Origin: a virus
IMG/VR virus record: IMGVR_UViG_3300031576_000019
Location: 1-64,000 of that record
Direction: 5' to 3' (one strand)
DNA length: 64,000 nucleotides
Each line of letters starts with the position of its first letter. The first letter of the stretch is position 1. Position numbers and translations under genes: made by a program. The notes under the pieces are model-generated. The model was not told the DNA's origin. It made no database searches and was given only the letters and a program-made list of their open reading frames with translations. This document shows positions 15,648-21,993 of this stretch, piece by piece.

Positions 15648-15662
15648 CCTCCAACTTGGAGG
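15648..15662. repeat. Dispersed SD-hairpin element, exact copy
   Basis: Starts 4 nt after the stop of the sigma-like gene and abuts the long hairpin at 15669. Confidence 0.8.
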
Positions 15663-15668
15663 AGAAAC

Positions 15669-15728
15669 ACAGGTGGAGGCGCTTCTTGGCCTCCACCTGT
15701 GAATAATCGTTCACTTTTCTGGTAGGAT
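15669..15728 (+). promoter_or_regulatory. Hairpin, operator and early-type promoter
   Basis: A 12-bp perfect hairpin (ACAGGTGGAGGC/GCCTCCACCTGT, probable terminator of the sigma gene) runs into an exact-arm operator, GTGAATAATCGTTCAC (15699-15714). Five bases later comes the extended -10 TGGTAGGAT (15720-15728). The operator covers the -35 and spacer. Confidence 0.7.
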
Positions 15729-15737
15729 GGAGACAGT

Positions 15738-15797
15738 ATGAGCAAGAATCTCACCCCTGAGCAACGCGACAAATTCAAGAGGTCAGCGCGAATTTGA
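15738..15797 (+). CDS. Leader micropeptide
   Basis: 19 aa, MSKNLTPEQRDKFKRSARI, with GGAG before ATG. It may be the N-terminal remnant of a longer gene or a leader peptide; the next ATG follows its TGA by 2 nt. Confidence 0.35.
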   Translation: MSKNLTPEQRDKFKRSARI

Positions 15798-15799
15798 GC

Positions 15800-15931
15800 A
15801 TGTGCGCTGTGACTCAGACTGAGTTGCTTCGCAGAGATGGGGATAAACCAGAGGCATATTCTGGCCCATCCTTATACGAGGACTGCCCAAAAAGTTGCTT
15901 CGCAGGAGACCCAAATGAAATGGATTATTGA
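15800..15931 (+). CDS. Possible micropeptide containing two mini-hairpin copies
   Basis: 43 aa, MCAVTQTELLRRDGDKPEAY, ending GDPNEMDY. Two copies of the TTGC-TTC-GCAR hairpin (15823, 15894) lie in it in different frames. Could equally be untranslated leader. Confidence 0.3.
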   Translation: MCAVTQTELLRRDGDKPEAYSGPSLYEDCPKSCFAGDPNEMDY

Positions 15932-16019
15932 TGGCTTGAGGGGGAATCGGATGACCAGGAGAAGGAACGGAATCCTTCTGTCCTTAGAGGAGGTACTATC
16001 GGCTTACCCACTTGCATAG
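15915..16019 (+). CDS. Small basic peptide
   Basis: 34 aa, MKWIIDGLRGNRMTRRRNGI, then LLSLEEVLSAYPLA. AGGAG, supplied by the end of a mini-hairpin copy, precedes the start. Unrecognised. Confidence 0.4.
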   Translation: MKWIIDGLRGNRMTRRRNGILLSLEEVLSAYPLA

Positions 16020-16028
16020 GTGGTCTAT

Positions 16029-16112
16029 GTGAGTGACAGCGGGGGAGAATCCTGGCGACGGATCTGGGACTGTGTTTATGGGGAATACGAAGAACAGCCG
16101 GAGGTCAAATGA
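16029..16112 (+). CDS. Coupled micropeptide with GTG start
   Basis: 27 aa, MSDSGGESWRRIWDCVYGEY. Its TGA overlaps the next ATG (ATGA), the same coupling as in the genes that follow. Confidence 0.35.
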   Translation: MSDSGGESWRRIWDCVYGEYEEQPEVK

Positions 16113-16294
16113 AGTGCTCCATCTGTGGTCACGAAACCATTAAACGTGACCCACCCTACTGTACTACCTGTACTTTGGTCACCTCCAACTTGGAGGACAT
16201 GCTGAGAACCAAGGGGGGGCGGAAGTACATTGTTGAACTAGCCGAACATCTGAAAAAGGAGAAATCCGATGACAATCGACCAAGTGATTGTTGA
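16109..16294 (+). CDS. Small zinc-ribbon protein
   Basis: 61 aa. CSICGHE and YCTTCTL give a Cys4 zinc knuckle at residues 3-21; the rest is a basic helix (VELAEHLKKEK). GGAGG precedes the start. It contains an exact SD-hairpin copy read as SNLED. Probable nucleic-acid-binding accessory. Confidence 0.6.
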   Translation: MKCSICGHETIKRDPPYCTTCTLVTSNLEDMLRTKGGRKYIVELAEHLKKEKSDDNRPSDC

Positions 16295-16436
16295 ACTGGC
16301 AGCTCTGCTGGCTGCCGAGGAAAGCGAGCTCATTGTCTTCCTGGCTCCGCTCCCGCTGGAGTTGGACTTGGACGATGAGACTCCATCGTCCGAGAAAATC
16401 CGCCAGTACAAGAACTGGCTGGATGAACAAGGATAA
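16269..16436 (+). CDS. Small acidic protein
   Basis: 55 aa, MTIDQVIVELAALLAAEESE, strongly acidic helix followed by DDETPSSEKIRQYKNWLDEQ. AAGGAGA precedes the start, which lies inside the end of the zinc-ribbon gene in another frame. Not recognised. Confidence 0.5.
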   Translation: MTIDQVIVELAALLAAEESELIVFLAPLPLELDLDDETPSSEKIRQYKNWLDEQG

Positions 16437-16440
16437 GAAT

Positions 16441-16617
16441 ATGTACAAGTGTTCATTTTGTCACAAATCCGTAGGACACAATGGGTATTTGTGTGAGGGG
16501 CTTGTCTGCCGGAAACTTCTTCTTGAAAGCCTTGCTAAGGCCTACCAAGCCGAGGGCTTTCAGATAGACATGGCTCTTGACGAGGCAACAAATATCATCT
16601 TGATTGCTATGACATGA
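16441..16617 (+). CDS. Small zinc-finger protein
   Basis: 58 aa. CSFCHKS and YLCEGLVC give a four-Cys site near the N-terminus, followed by a helical region. AAGGA precedes the start; an ATG six codons upstream is possible. Overlaps the next gene by ATGA. Confidence 0.55.
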   Translation: MYKCSFCHKSVGHNGYLCEGLVCRKLLLESLAKAYQAEGFQIDMALDEATNIILIAMT

Positions 16618-16823
16618 AATATTCCAATCTCTTTCAAGATTATCAGCCACGTCAAGGGAAGGCGTGGCTGCGTAGTCTCCCATCCGACATCCGCAAGAAT
16701 TTCTCCGTCATCGGCCTCATGGTTCAGCGTGAACTCAATCTCAACATCCACAGTATTGGCGGACGGGCCAATGTACAGAGAGCGAAGCGCGACTATCGCG
16801 GACGCTTTGTCAGGAAAGGCTGA
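16614..16823 (+). CDS. Small basic protein
   Basis: 69 aa, MKYSNLFQDYQPRQGKAWLR with a very basic end (RAKRDYRGRFVRKG). Likely to bind nucleic acid. Coupled to the zinc-finger gene by ATGA overlap. Not recognised. Confidence 0.55.
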   Translation: MKYSNLFQDYQPRQGKAWLRSLPSDIRKNFSVIGLMVQRELNLNIHSIGGRANVQRAKRDYRGRFVRKG

Positions 16824-16923
16824 TATGAATCATTGAGAATGTCTTTCTCACCGTGACCGAGGGCATCGTCGTCCATCAGGTCAATGTTGCCCTTTCGCCC
16901 TCGTCTGTAAAAGATTGTTCACA

Positions 16924-17241
16924 ATGTCCCCGAAACTTCTCCCCACTCCTAATCCATCCATCACCTTGGTCGTTATAGGCACAAACGTCCCCAAATATAT
17001 GCCCGTCCTATATGGCTATGGACCAATGCTGGATTATCCCGTTCGGAATCTTCAACGGGCCATTGAAGAGGCCGAGAGTATCTTGTGTCGCCTTGACACA
17101 AATCTAAGGGCCTCGCTCCGCCGCAAAGGAGGCGGTTGGGAGCCTCGTCCACCACCTCTAAGTTCTATCGATCCCTCATTCTACGAGGGAAGGGACGAGA
17201 GTTACTTCGCAGAATATACTCAGGAGATGAACCATGTGTAA
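16924..17241 (+). CDS. Unknown protein
   Basis: 105 aa from ATG 16924, MSPKLLPTPNPSITLVVIGT. A degenerate operator half (GATTGTTCAC) ends 2 nt before the start, so the gene may be regulated like its neighbours. Helical middle (RNLQRAIEEAESILCR), Tyr/Glu-rich end. Not recognised. Confidence 0.5.
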   Translation: MSPKLLPTPNPSITLVVIGTNVPKYMPVLYGYGPMLDYPVRNLQRAIEEAESILCRLDTNLRASLRRKGGGWEPRPPPLSSIDPSFYEGRDESYFAEYTQEMNHV

Positions 17242-17617
17242 AGTTGTCAATGCTCGCAGAATATTGTTCGACGTTTTCATCGGACGGGCAAGTTCTTATC
17301 GGGCTGTCCGTCACAACCACAGTGTAGTTCGTAGTTCCACGGAAAACATTCTCCGAAGTACAGAGGGCTACTTTGGCAATCTACACCCAATAGGATGGTG
17401 CAATGTTTGTAAATGCAACCATGACCGATTGGGATGCCTTGAAGCCTACACCAACAGTTTCGCCCAGCGTGTCAAGAATGATCCCGAATTTCGGGAGGCG
17501 ATTGAAAGCCTGCGCGGTCAAACACTTGGATGTTTCTGTTCGCCCATGGCCTGCCATGGGCACGTCATTCAAGCCCATCTCAACAAGACCTCGTTGCTTA
17601 GTAGGGAGCAAGCATGA
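17234..17617 (+). CDS. DUF4326 family protein
   Basis: 127 aa. The DUF4326 signature is clear: VVNARRILFDVFIGRAS at the start and LGCFCSPMACHGHVI near the end, with ND-PEF-x-EAIESLRG between. The family is common in phages and has conserved Cys/His that may bind metal; no function is established. The usual Gly-Asn-Pro-Phe part is altered here (HNHSVVRSS), so it may be a diverged member. Confidence 0.8.
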   Translation: MCKVVNARRILFDVFIGRASSYRAVRHNHSVVRSSTENILRSTEGYFGNLHPIGWCNVCKCNHDRLGCLEAYTNSFAQRVKNDPEFREAIESLRGQTLGCFCSPMACHGHVIQAHLNKTSLLSREQA

Positions 17618-17826
17618 TGAAACTACCCGCTACCCCAGCTCAACAACGAGCCGAAGTAAGGGAGGCGATTGACCTCTATGTCGAGGTCTTCAACCGTTCT
17701 CCCACCCCCGATCAACTTGCTGACTTCATGCCGGAATATACCCCGAAAGAAGTAGCGGTACTCTGGCACGAAGCCACCCTTATAGAAGGAGAACCCCATG
17801 AATCCCAAGACGGTCAAGGAAGTTGA
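17614..17826 (+). CDS. Small helical protein, first of three similar
   Basis: 70 aa. PTPDQLADFMPEYTPKEVAV LWHEA resembles segments of the proteins at 18330 and 18537: a helix, a short turn with Pro, then V-x3-W. This could be a minimal HTH-type fold. Coupled to DUF4326 by ATGA overlap. Confidence 0.5.
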   Translation: MMKLPATPAQQRAEVREAIDLYVEVFNRSPTPDQLADFMPEYTPKEVAVLWHEATLIEGEPHESQDGQGS

Positions 17827-18349
17827 GTTTGAATTAGCCGCTCAACTTGCCGAAGCCGAAGAATGTCCAATGACTGTTATCGAGTGTGACATTCTAACTG
17901 TCCCTGAGGGAATTATCGTCCACCAAACTAATGCGCTGGGCTATATGGGGGCCGGGCTGGCGCTCAAAGTTCGACAGAAGTGGCCACAGGTCTATCAAAG
18001 TTATCGGGATAGTCCTCCAGCCCTCGGGCGTGTTCAACTTATTCGGGTAGCCTCAGGGCTTTGGGTGTGTAACCTGTGCGGGCAAGCGAGCATTGGGCGA
18101 AAGCGTCAACATACAAGCTATGACGCCATTCAACGGGGGCTTCAACACCTGGCGAACCTGGTGTTCGCCGATTCCGAGCTCAATGTAGTCAATGTCTACA
18201 TCCCCTTTGGCATGGGGGCCGGATTGGGCGGCGGCGACTGGCGCATTATTGAGCGCACCATTGCTCAGGAATTCCCAACGGCCATACTCTGCAAATTGCC
18301 AGAAGAAGTTGCTTCGCAGAAACAGGGGTATGAAACCGAAACCAGATGA
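17798..18349 (+). CDS. Macro-domain protein (ADP-ribose binding or hydrolysis)
   Basis: 183 aa. Signature segments are GIIVHQTNALGYMGAGLAL (about 39-57, ligand loop with Asn), LGRVQLIRV, and VYIPFGMGAGLGGGDWRIIE (about 133-152), as in poly/mono-ADP-ribose glycohydrolase-type macro domains. Such a protein could remove ADP-ribose placed by host defence enzymes or toxins. The C-terminus contains a mini-hairpin copy (VASQ). Its start overlaps the previous gene in another frame. Confidence 0.8.
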   Translation: MNPKTVKEVEFELAAQLAEAEECPMTVIECDILTVPEGIIVHQTNALGYMGAGLALKVRQKWPQVYQSYRDSPPALGRVQLIRVASGLWVCNLCGQASIGRKRQHTSYDAIQRGLQHLANLVFADSELNVVNVYIPFGMGAGLGGGDWRIIERTIAQEFPTAILCKLPEEVASQKQGYETETR

Positions 18350-18521
18350 ACCTCACTACAACTTTGAGCCAGACCCAACCTCCTCTGAACTTATAGAGGA
18401 GATTTTTGAGAATTGGCAAATGTTGGCCAGTGAACTGCCCTCGGCCAGCCAACTGGTTATCGTATTAGCCGAGGATGTACCAGAAGTGGTCGTGCGGGAT
18501 TGGTATGCCGACCACGTTTAG
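18330..18521 (+). CDS. Small acidic protein, second of three similar
   Basis: 63 aa, MKPKPDEPHYNFEPDPTSSE, then ASQLVIVLAEDVPEVVVRDW. The last 30 residues match the pattern of the 17614 and 18537 proteins. AGGGG before the start. Overlaps the macro gene. Confidence 0.5.
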   Translation: MKPKPDEPHYNFEPDPTSSELIEEIFENWQMLASELPSASQLVIVLAEDVPEVVVRDWYADHV

Positions 18522-18536
18522 TTGAAGGAGAAGCGC

Positions 18537-18737
18537 ATGATCCCAAAAGAAATGGACGAGAGCGTGCGGAAGCTCTGGAGCTCTGTCACCCCTGACGAGG
18601 CCGAGTCGGGCCTCATTCAGGAAGTAGACAACGATATGTCAGCAGGCCACACACTTCCCGAACTACAGGAAGTGCTGGCCAACGAAGTTCCGCCCTTAAA
18701 AGTGGCGGCTTGGTGGCATGGGGTAACACGAAGATAA
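18537..18737 (+). CDS. Small protein, third of three similar
   Basis: 66 aa, MIPKEMDESVRKLWSSVTPD, ending LPELQEVLANEVPPLKVAAW W HGVTRR, the clearest version of the shared motif. GAAGGAGA fixes the start. A mini-hairpin copy begins at its stop. Confidence 0.5.
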   Translation: MIPKEMDESVRKLWSSVTPDEAESGLIQEVDNDMSAGHTLPELQEVLANEVPPLKVAAWWHGVTRR

Positions 18738-18761
18738 TTGCTTCGCAGATAGAAATTGAAG

Positions 18762-18845
18762 GGCTGGACAGGCGCAGGGACATGGGTTCAATTCCCATCC
18801 AGCCTTGTTGGCCGTGAGATAGATGGGCTGCAGACCGTATCTATC
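18762..18845 (+). ncRNA. tRNA-minihelix-like element plus hairpin
   Basis: GGCTGG (18762) pairs with CCAGCC (18804), and between them a perfect T-arm ATGGG-TTCAATT-CCCAT stacks directly on that stem. D and anticodon arms are replaced by a 14-nt loop. A second hairpin GATAGAT/ATCTATC follows (18818-18845). It looks like the top half of a tRNA without the rest. Confidence 0.5.
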
Positions 18846-18909
18846 CTAGTCGCCTAATCAAACCCTTAGCACTCGCCGAATGAAACGCGGCGAGAAAGGA
18901 AAACACACC

Positions 18910-19332
18910 ATGAAAGCCAACATCACCGGGAACATCGGTTCATTAACGGAGCGCATCCTCCCGGACGGGCGCACCATCCTGAACGTACGCGTGAAAGAAA
19001 CTGGGGAACGCGGCGCTTGGTACACCGGTACCGCTGTGGGAGCGAAAGCAGCCGCTCTAGTCGTCCTTTTGAAGATCGGTGACTTTGTTCGGATCGGCCT
19101 CAACGGGCTGGAGGTCAAGCACTACGAAGGCACCGATGCCACAACCGGCGAGAAAATCGCCAAGACTGACCTGCAAGGCTTCGTTGGTTATGTGCGTGGC
19201 CTGAGCCGCAAACTGGCCGATGGGCAACGGGTAAAGAATCCGTACAACATCAACCTCTTCGCTACCCGCGATGAGGAAATGTTGCCGGAAGACGTTCTGG
19301 CCCCCGAAGCCGAAGTCGAAATCGCCCTGTAG
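18910..19332 (+). CDS. SSB-like OB-fold protein
   Basis: 140 aa. MKANITGNIGSLTERILPDG and DGRTILNVRVKETGERG follow the first strands of bacterial single-strand DNA-binding proteins. There is a basic linker, no C-terminal DDxxF tip, and an acidic Ala/Glu/Val end instead. A second, canonical SSB lies at 23207, so this one may be specialised. GAAAGGAAA before ATG 18910; an earlier ATG lies inside a hairpin. Confidence 0.6.
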   Translation: MKANITGNIGSLTERILPDGRTILNVRVKETGERGAWYTGTAVGAKAAALVVLLKIGDFVRIGLNGLEVKHYEGTDATTGEKIAKTDLQGFVGYVRGLSRKLADGQRVKNPYNINLFATRDEEMLPEDVLAPEAEVEIAL

Positions 19333-19381
19333 GTATCCACCGCACAACCTGGCGAGAGCAGGGCCTAAACCACCCTGCTCT

Positions 19382-19396
19382 CCTCCAACTTGGAGG
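19382..19396. repeat. Dispersed SD-hairpin element supplying a ribosome site
   Basis: CCTCCAACTTGGAGG; its GGAGG lies 7 nt before the ATG of the 19404 gene and is that gene's only Shine-Dalgarno sequence. Confidence 0.85.
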
Positions 19397-19403
19397 AAAC
19401 CTA

Positions 19404-19766
19404 ATGGCACGAGGTCGAGATCGTTTAATCCGCTCCTACCCTGTTCTGGAAGGGGCCAAAGAAGAGGACGTATCCGCTCTCAGAGTTGAAGTCAGTTACC
19501 GTATGGGTGGGACGAACTTCTTTCGCGGTGGCTGGGACCCACGCGGGTATGTAGTCGAAGCAGGCATATACACCCATCGTGACGGCATGACCCCCCATTG
19601 TCCCACCGACTGTGTGTACAAGTTCTTGGTTGAGGCCAAAGCCTTCAGCCCCAAGAAGCTGGCCAGCATTGTCCCGAGTGACGAAGACATTCAGGCCGTC
19701 GTCAAGTATGTCTTGGCCCGTCCAGCCCACAAAGATGTGAAATTGGGCGAACCAGTGAATATGTGA
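19404..19766 (+). CDS. Unknown protein translated from an SD-hairpin
   Basis: 120 aa, MARGRDRLIRSYPVLEGAKE; strands around RVEVSYRMGGTNFF and a helical C-terminus (SDEDIQAVVKYVLARP). The two Cys/His in DGMTPHCPTDCVYKF could bind metal. Not recognised. Confidence 0.55.
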   Translation: MARGRDRLIRSYPVLEGAKEEDVSALRVEVSYRMGGTNFFRGGWDPRGYVVEAGIYTHRDGMTPHCPTDCVYKFLVEAKAFSPKKLASIVPSDEDIQAVVKYVLARPAHKDVKLGEPVNM

Positions 19767-19770
19767 TCCC

Positions 19771-20034
19771 ATGATAGAAAATCTCCCCGGGTGTGCTGAA
19801 GCCAATCGGTTAGGCTATTCACTTCATCACTACGCTGGCAACGGTCAGTCGGCTAGTTATGTGAAGGACGGGATTTTCTTGGAGGTGTATAACGATGGCG
19901 ATACCGCGAAACTGACAGTTGCCATTGGCTTGATCAGCTTAAGCACTGGTGACTTCCAGTTTCCACATCCAAGGTTTGACATCTTTGAGAAAGTCATGAT
20001 CCGCTCGTATACAGCCATTCAGAATAGCATGTGA
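19771..20034 (+). CDS. Unknown small protein
   Basis: 87 aa, MIENLPGCAEANRLGYSLHH to RSYTAIQNSM. Starts 4 nt after the preceding stop. Its stop codon lies inside the operator of the tmRNA promoter. Not recognised. Confidence 0.5.
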   Translation: MIENLPGCAEANRLGYSLHHYAGNGQSASYVKDGIFLEVYNDGDTAKLTVAIGLISLSTGDFQFPHPRFDIFEKVMIRSYTAIQNSM

Positions 20035-20060
20035 ATAATCTTTCACTCCTATGGTACAAT
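20031..20060 (+). promoter_or_regulatory. Operator and extended -10 promoter of the tmRNA
   Basis: GTGAATAATCTTTCAC (20031-20046), five bases, then TGGTACAAT (-10 TACAAT at 20055-20060). Transcription would begin near 20067, 16 nt before the mature tmRNA 5' end. Confidence 0.75.
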
Positions 20061-20082
20061 CTCGCCAGTACCTTTACAACTT

Positions 20083-20394
20083 GGGCGTGAATTTGGTCTC
20101 GACAGGATAGGCGGGAAGTGAATTGCAGGCGGAGAAGCGCAGACCTCCTAAAATCGGCGCAACCTTTCAAGTGCTGAAGCACCCATTGCGGTGGATTCCC
20201 TGTTTGGGTTCCGCCCCGGCCAACTGGCCGAAAGCCTGTTCGCAGGCGTCTCCGTGACCGCGTAAGTGTCCGGTGGTGGAAGTCGGTCATCCCCGAAACC
20301 GACACAGATGAAGACGCTGACGGCGTACCGTCTAAGCCTGTAGGAATTTGCTTCGCAAGTGTCTTGGACGCCGGATCGTTACCGGCCACGTCCA
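20083..20394 (+). ncRNA. ssrA: Transfer-messenger RNA (tmRNA), phage-encoded
   Basis: 312 nt. The 5' GGGCGTG pairs fully with 3' CACGTCC (20387-20393, one G-U) and A is the discriminator. The 5' part has the tmRNA signature TCTCGACAGG. The T-arm is GCCGG-ATCGTTA-CCGGC; helix 2 is ACAGG/CCTGT beside CTAAGCCTGTAG. A tag frame ending TAA 20263-20265 reads AESLFAGVSVTA, with a proteolysis-type end; its first codon is uncertain. CCA is not encoded. A mini-hairpin copy caps one helix. It would rescue stalled ribosomes. Confidence 0.85.
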
Positions 20395-20531
20395 CAGTTA
20401 TCCCGGCCAGCGGTGCTTTCTCGTTAGACGTTAGCCACTGTCCTCCGTCCGGGATAGAAAGAGTAGTTGGGGTTATGGCGGGCCGCGTAGGTTTTGTCCA
20501 GCCGCCGCCCAGCCCGCCCCCATTATTACTA

Positions 20532-20599
20532 GACAAGTATCGGGTGGAATGGAAATAGACCTCCGTAATCGAGCACATCTGGCTGGCCCGATACTTGTC
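20532..20599. ncRNA. Long-arm hairpin after the tmRNA
   Basis: GACAAGTATCGGG and CCCGATACTTGTC are a perfect 13-bp inverted repeat around a 42-nt loop. No gene between; the stretch 20395-20620 otherwise shows only scattered short stems. Confidence 0.65.
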
Positions 20600-20620
20600 C
20601 GACTTTACGACAACCCTTTA

Positions 20621-20702
20621 GGGGCCTGGATTGCAGAGTAAACCGCCGATACACACCCATTGAGGTTGAGGCGCGATAGAAACTCTGAGGACGAAAGGCC
20701 CC
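20621..20702 (+). ncRNA. Extended three-stem hairpin
   Basis: Nested stems GGGGCCT/AGGCCCC, CAGAGT/ACTCTG and CGCC/GGCG, separated by internal loops, occupy the leader of the next gene. It ends 50 nt before that gene's start and could control it. Confidence 0.5.
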
Positions 20703-20752
20703 ACCAACTTCTTCTAGGATTGTGGAATACGTCAGGTTCTAAGAGGCCCAAG

Positions 20753-21046
20753 ATGAAAATCGGCGTGACGATTGATGAAGTCCGACAGCAAGGCACGCAG
20801 ACCGCTTATGTGCCCTCCCGTTTGCACGGTCATAACCTTGACTTGCAACACCCCGATGTGGAGTTTGGCTTTGTTACCAGTGTCAAGTCCATCGGCGCTT
20901 TCTGTCGCTTCTGGTCCAAATTTGTTCCTGACGAACTACGGACCACAGCAAACAGTGAGATGGCCCCATTTCACAGTCTGGCGCTCCATGAGGGTCATTC
21001 GGAAGAGGCAGTGGCCAAACAGTTGAAGAAAATTATGGGCGGTTAG
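20753..21046 (+). CDS. Unknown protein
   Basis: 97 aa from ATG 20753, MKIGVTIDEVRQQGTQTAYV to AVAKQLKKIMGG. An upstream ATG at 20660 would translate the structured leader and is less likely. The stop codon lies inside the tRNA gene that follows, so the transcript carries both. Not recognised. Confidence 0.5.
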   Translation: MKIGVTIDEVRQQGTQTAYVPSRLHGHNLDLQHPDVEFGFVTSVKSIGAFCRFWSKFVPDELRTTANSEMAPFHSLALHEGHSEEAVAKQLKKIMGG

Positions 21047-21109
21047 TTCAGTTGGGAGAACGTCTGCGCTGCAAGCAGAATGTCGTGGGTTCGAGTCCCA
21101 CATCGTCCA
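21037..21109 (+). tRNA. tRNA-Ala, anticodon UGC
   Basis: Complete 73-nt cloverleaf: acceptor GGGCGGT/ATCGTCC (two G-U), D-arm GTTC/GAAC, anticodon arm TCTGC-GCTGCAA-GCAGA, T-arm GTGGG-TTCGAGT-CCCAC, discriminator A, CCA not encoded. Pairing puts UGC at 34-36 but leaves C, not U, at position 33, which is unusual. Confidence 0.85.
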
Positions 21110-21614
21110 CATGCTTACGAAGGTAGCAAACTGTGTGCATTCATCCTGGAAGGACAGGACTGGCCAGATAAGTACAAGTATGCCTCGGTGGAGGTAATTG
21201 CCAGAGAGAATGATTCCCACCAATGCGGTGGGCCTCAGGAGATCAGCCGGAATCAAGCCCGGCCAATGCACACGACAGGTGCGGTCAAGAGTAAGACCGT
21301 AAATCGGCAGGCGCTAAACTGCCAGCCTGTCTTGACAGAGACAACCGCTCAAGCGTCCGGTATTAGGCGTTGGACGGGCCGACGCAGGCCATTTCATGTA
21401 AGCCCTGTCTCTGTCCTCCGAAATGCCAAAGGGCTCGTTTGCCCGGAGGCCTGGGATGTGGTGGGCCGCTTATAAATGGCCTAGCTGGACGAGGGTAATT
21501 GCCCCTGACAGTGAATAACTAGCCACCCTCACCCGCAACTGTGTGGCATCCCAGACAAACTCTTTCCCGGTGTAACCGGTGACCATCATTCACGGAAGAT
21601 TTTATGGGCGCAAA
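21110..21614. other. Structured gene-free region after the tRNA
   Basis: Stem GACAGG/CCTGTC (21274-21331) encloses two perfect hairpins, CGGTC-AAGAGTAA-GACCG and GGCAG-GCGCTAAA-CTGCC. Next comes GACAGAGAC/GTCTCTGTC (21334-21415) with an inner CGTCC/GGACG. A wider CTGGGATG/CATCCCAG pair spans 21451-21554. The open frame across this stretch has no start and is broken by these stems; I see no gene. Confidence 0.6.
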
Positions 21615-21884
21615 ATGAAACAAACCGCTTATGAATTGGCCGAAAGACTTCTACAAACTGAGAGAGAACGACACTCTCTCAACACGCAGGAGCGCAGGCT
21701 ACTCCTTTCGGCAGTGGACATGATTACTCGGGGCCTGGGTAAATGGATTTTTTGCCGTAGTGTCCTCCGTCAGGATCAACATCCTACGATGGTCTGGCAA
21801 CCACCCGATAGTAAGGTTCCAGACCAAGAGCAGGAATTCGAGAATAGGGTCACTTCCGAAATTCTTCATTGGACCTCTGATTGA
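21615..21884 (+). CDS. Unknown helical protein
   Basis: 89 aa from ATG 21615, MKQTAYELAERLLQTERERH, long charged helices, then WQPPDSKVPDQEQEFENRV. No strong ribosome site. Last rightward gene before a convergent gene; a bidirectional terminator follows. Confidence 0.5.
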   Translation: MKQTAYELAERLLQTERERHSLNTQERRLLLSAVDMITRGLGKWIFCRSVLRQDQHPTMVWQPPDSKVPDQEQEFENRVTSEILHWTSD

Positions 21885-21962
21885 TAATCTTGGCGACCGC
21901 GCGCATTACACCTACACAGTCTAAAGAGTTTCTCCTGTCTCAACCTGATTTGCCCAAAATTG

Positions 21963-21989
21963 AAACACCCTCCAACTTGGAGGGTGTTT
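21963..21989. terminator. Bidirectional terminator containing an SD-hairpin copy
   Basis: AAACACCCTCCAA-C-TTGGAGGGTGTTT is a perfect 27-nt inverted repeat with A and T runs at its ends, so it can stop transcription from both the rightward and the convergent leftward gene. The inner 15 nt (21969-21983) are an exact element copy. Confidence 0.8.
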
Positions 21990-21993
21990 TATA

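Noticed and set aside
20364-20558. 64-codon open frame across the tmRNA end
   Set aside because: It starts in the tmRNA T-arm region and has Pro-rich, non-protein-like text.
20683-20696. CTGAGGA-C-GAAA as a second hammerhead core
   Set aside because: Stem II would be a single base, the base at the cleavage position would be G, and the CTG is used in a competing perfect stem with CAGAGT.
21274-21331. Three-way element as a tRNA
   Set aside because: It has D-like and anticodon-like hairpins, but both have 8-base loops, the linker between them is 6-7 bases, and no T-arm follows.
21080-21475. 131-codon open frame after the tRNA
   Set aside because: It begins inside the tRNA gene, has no ribosome site, and runs through perfect RNA stems.
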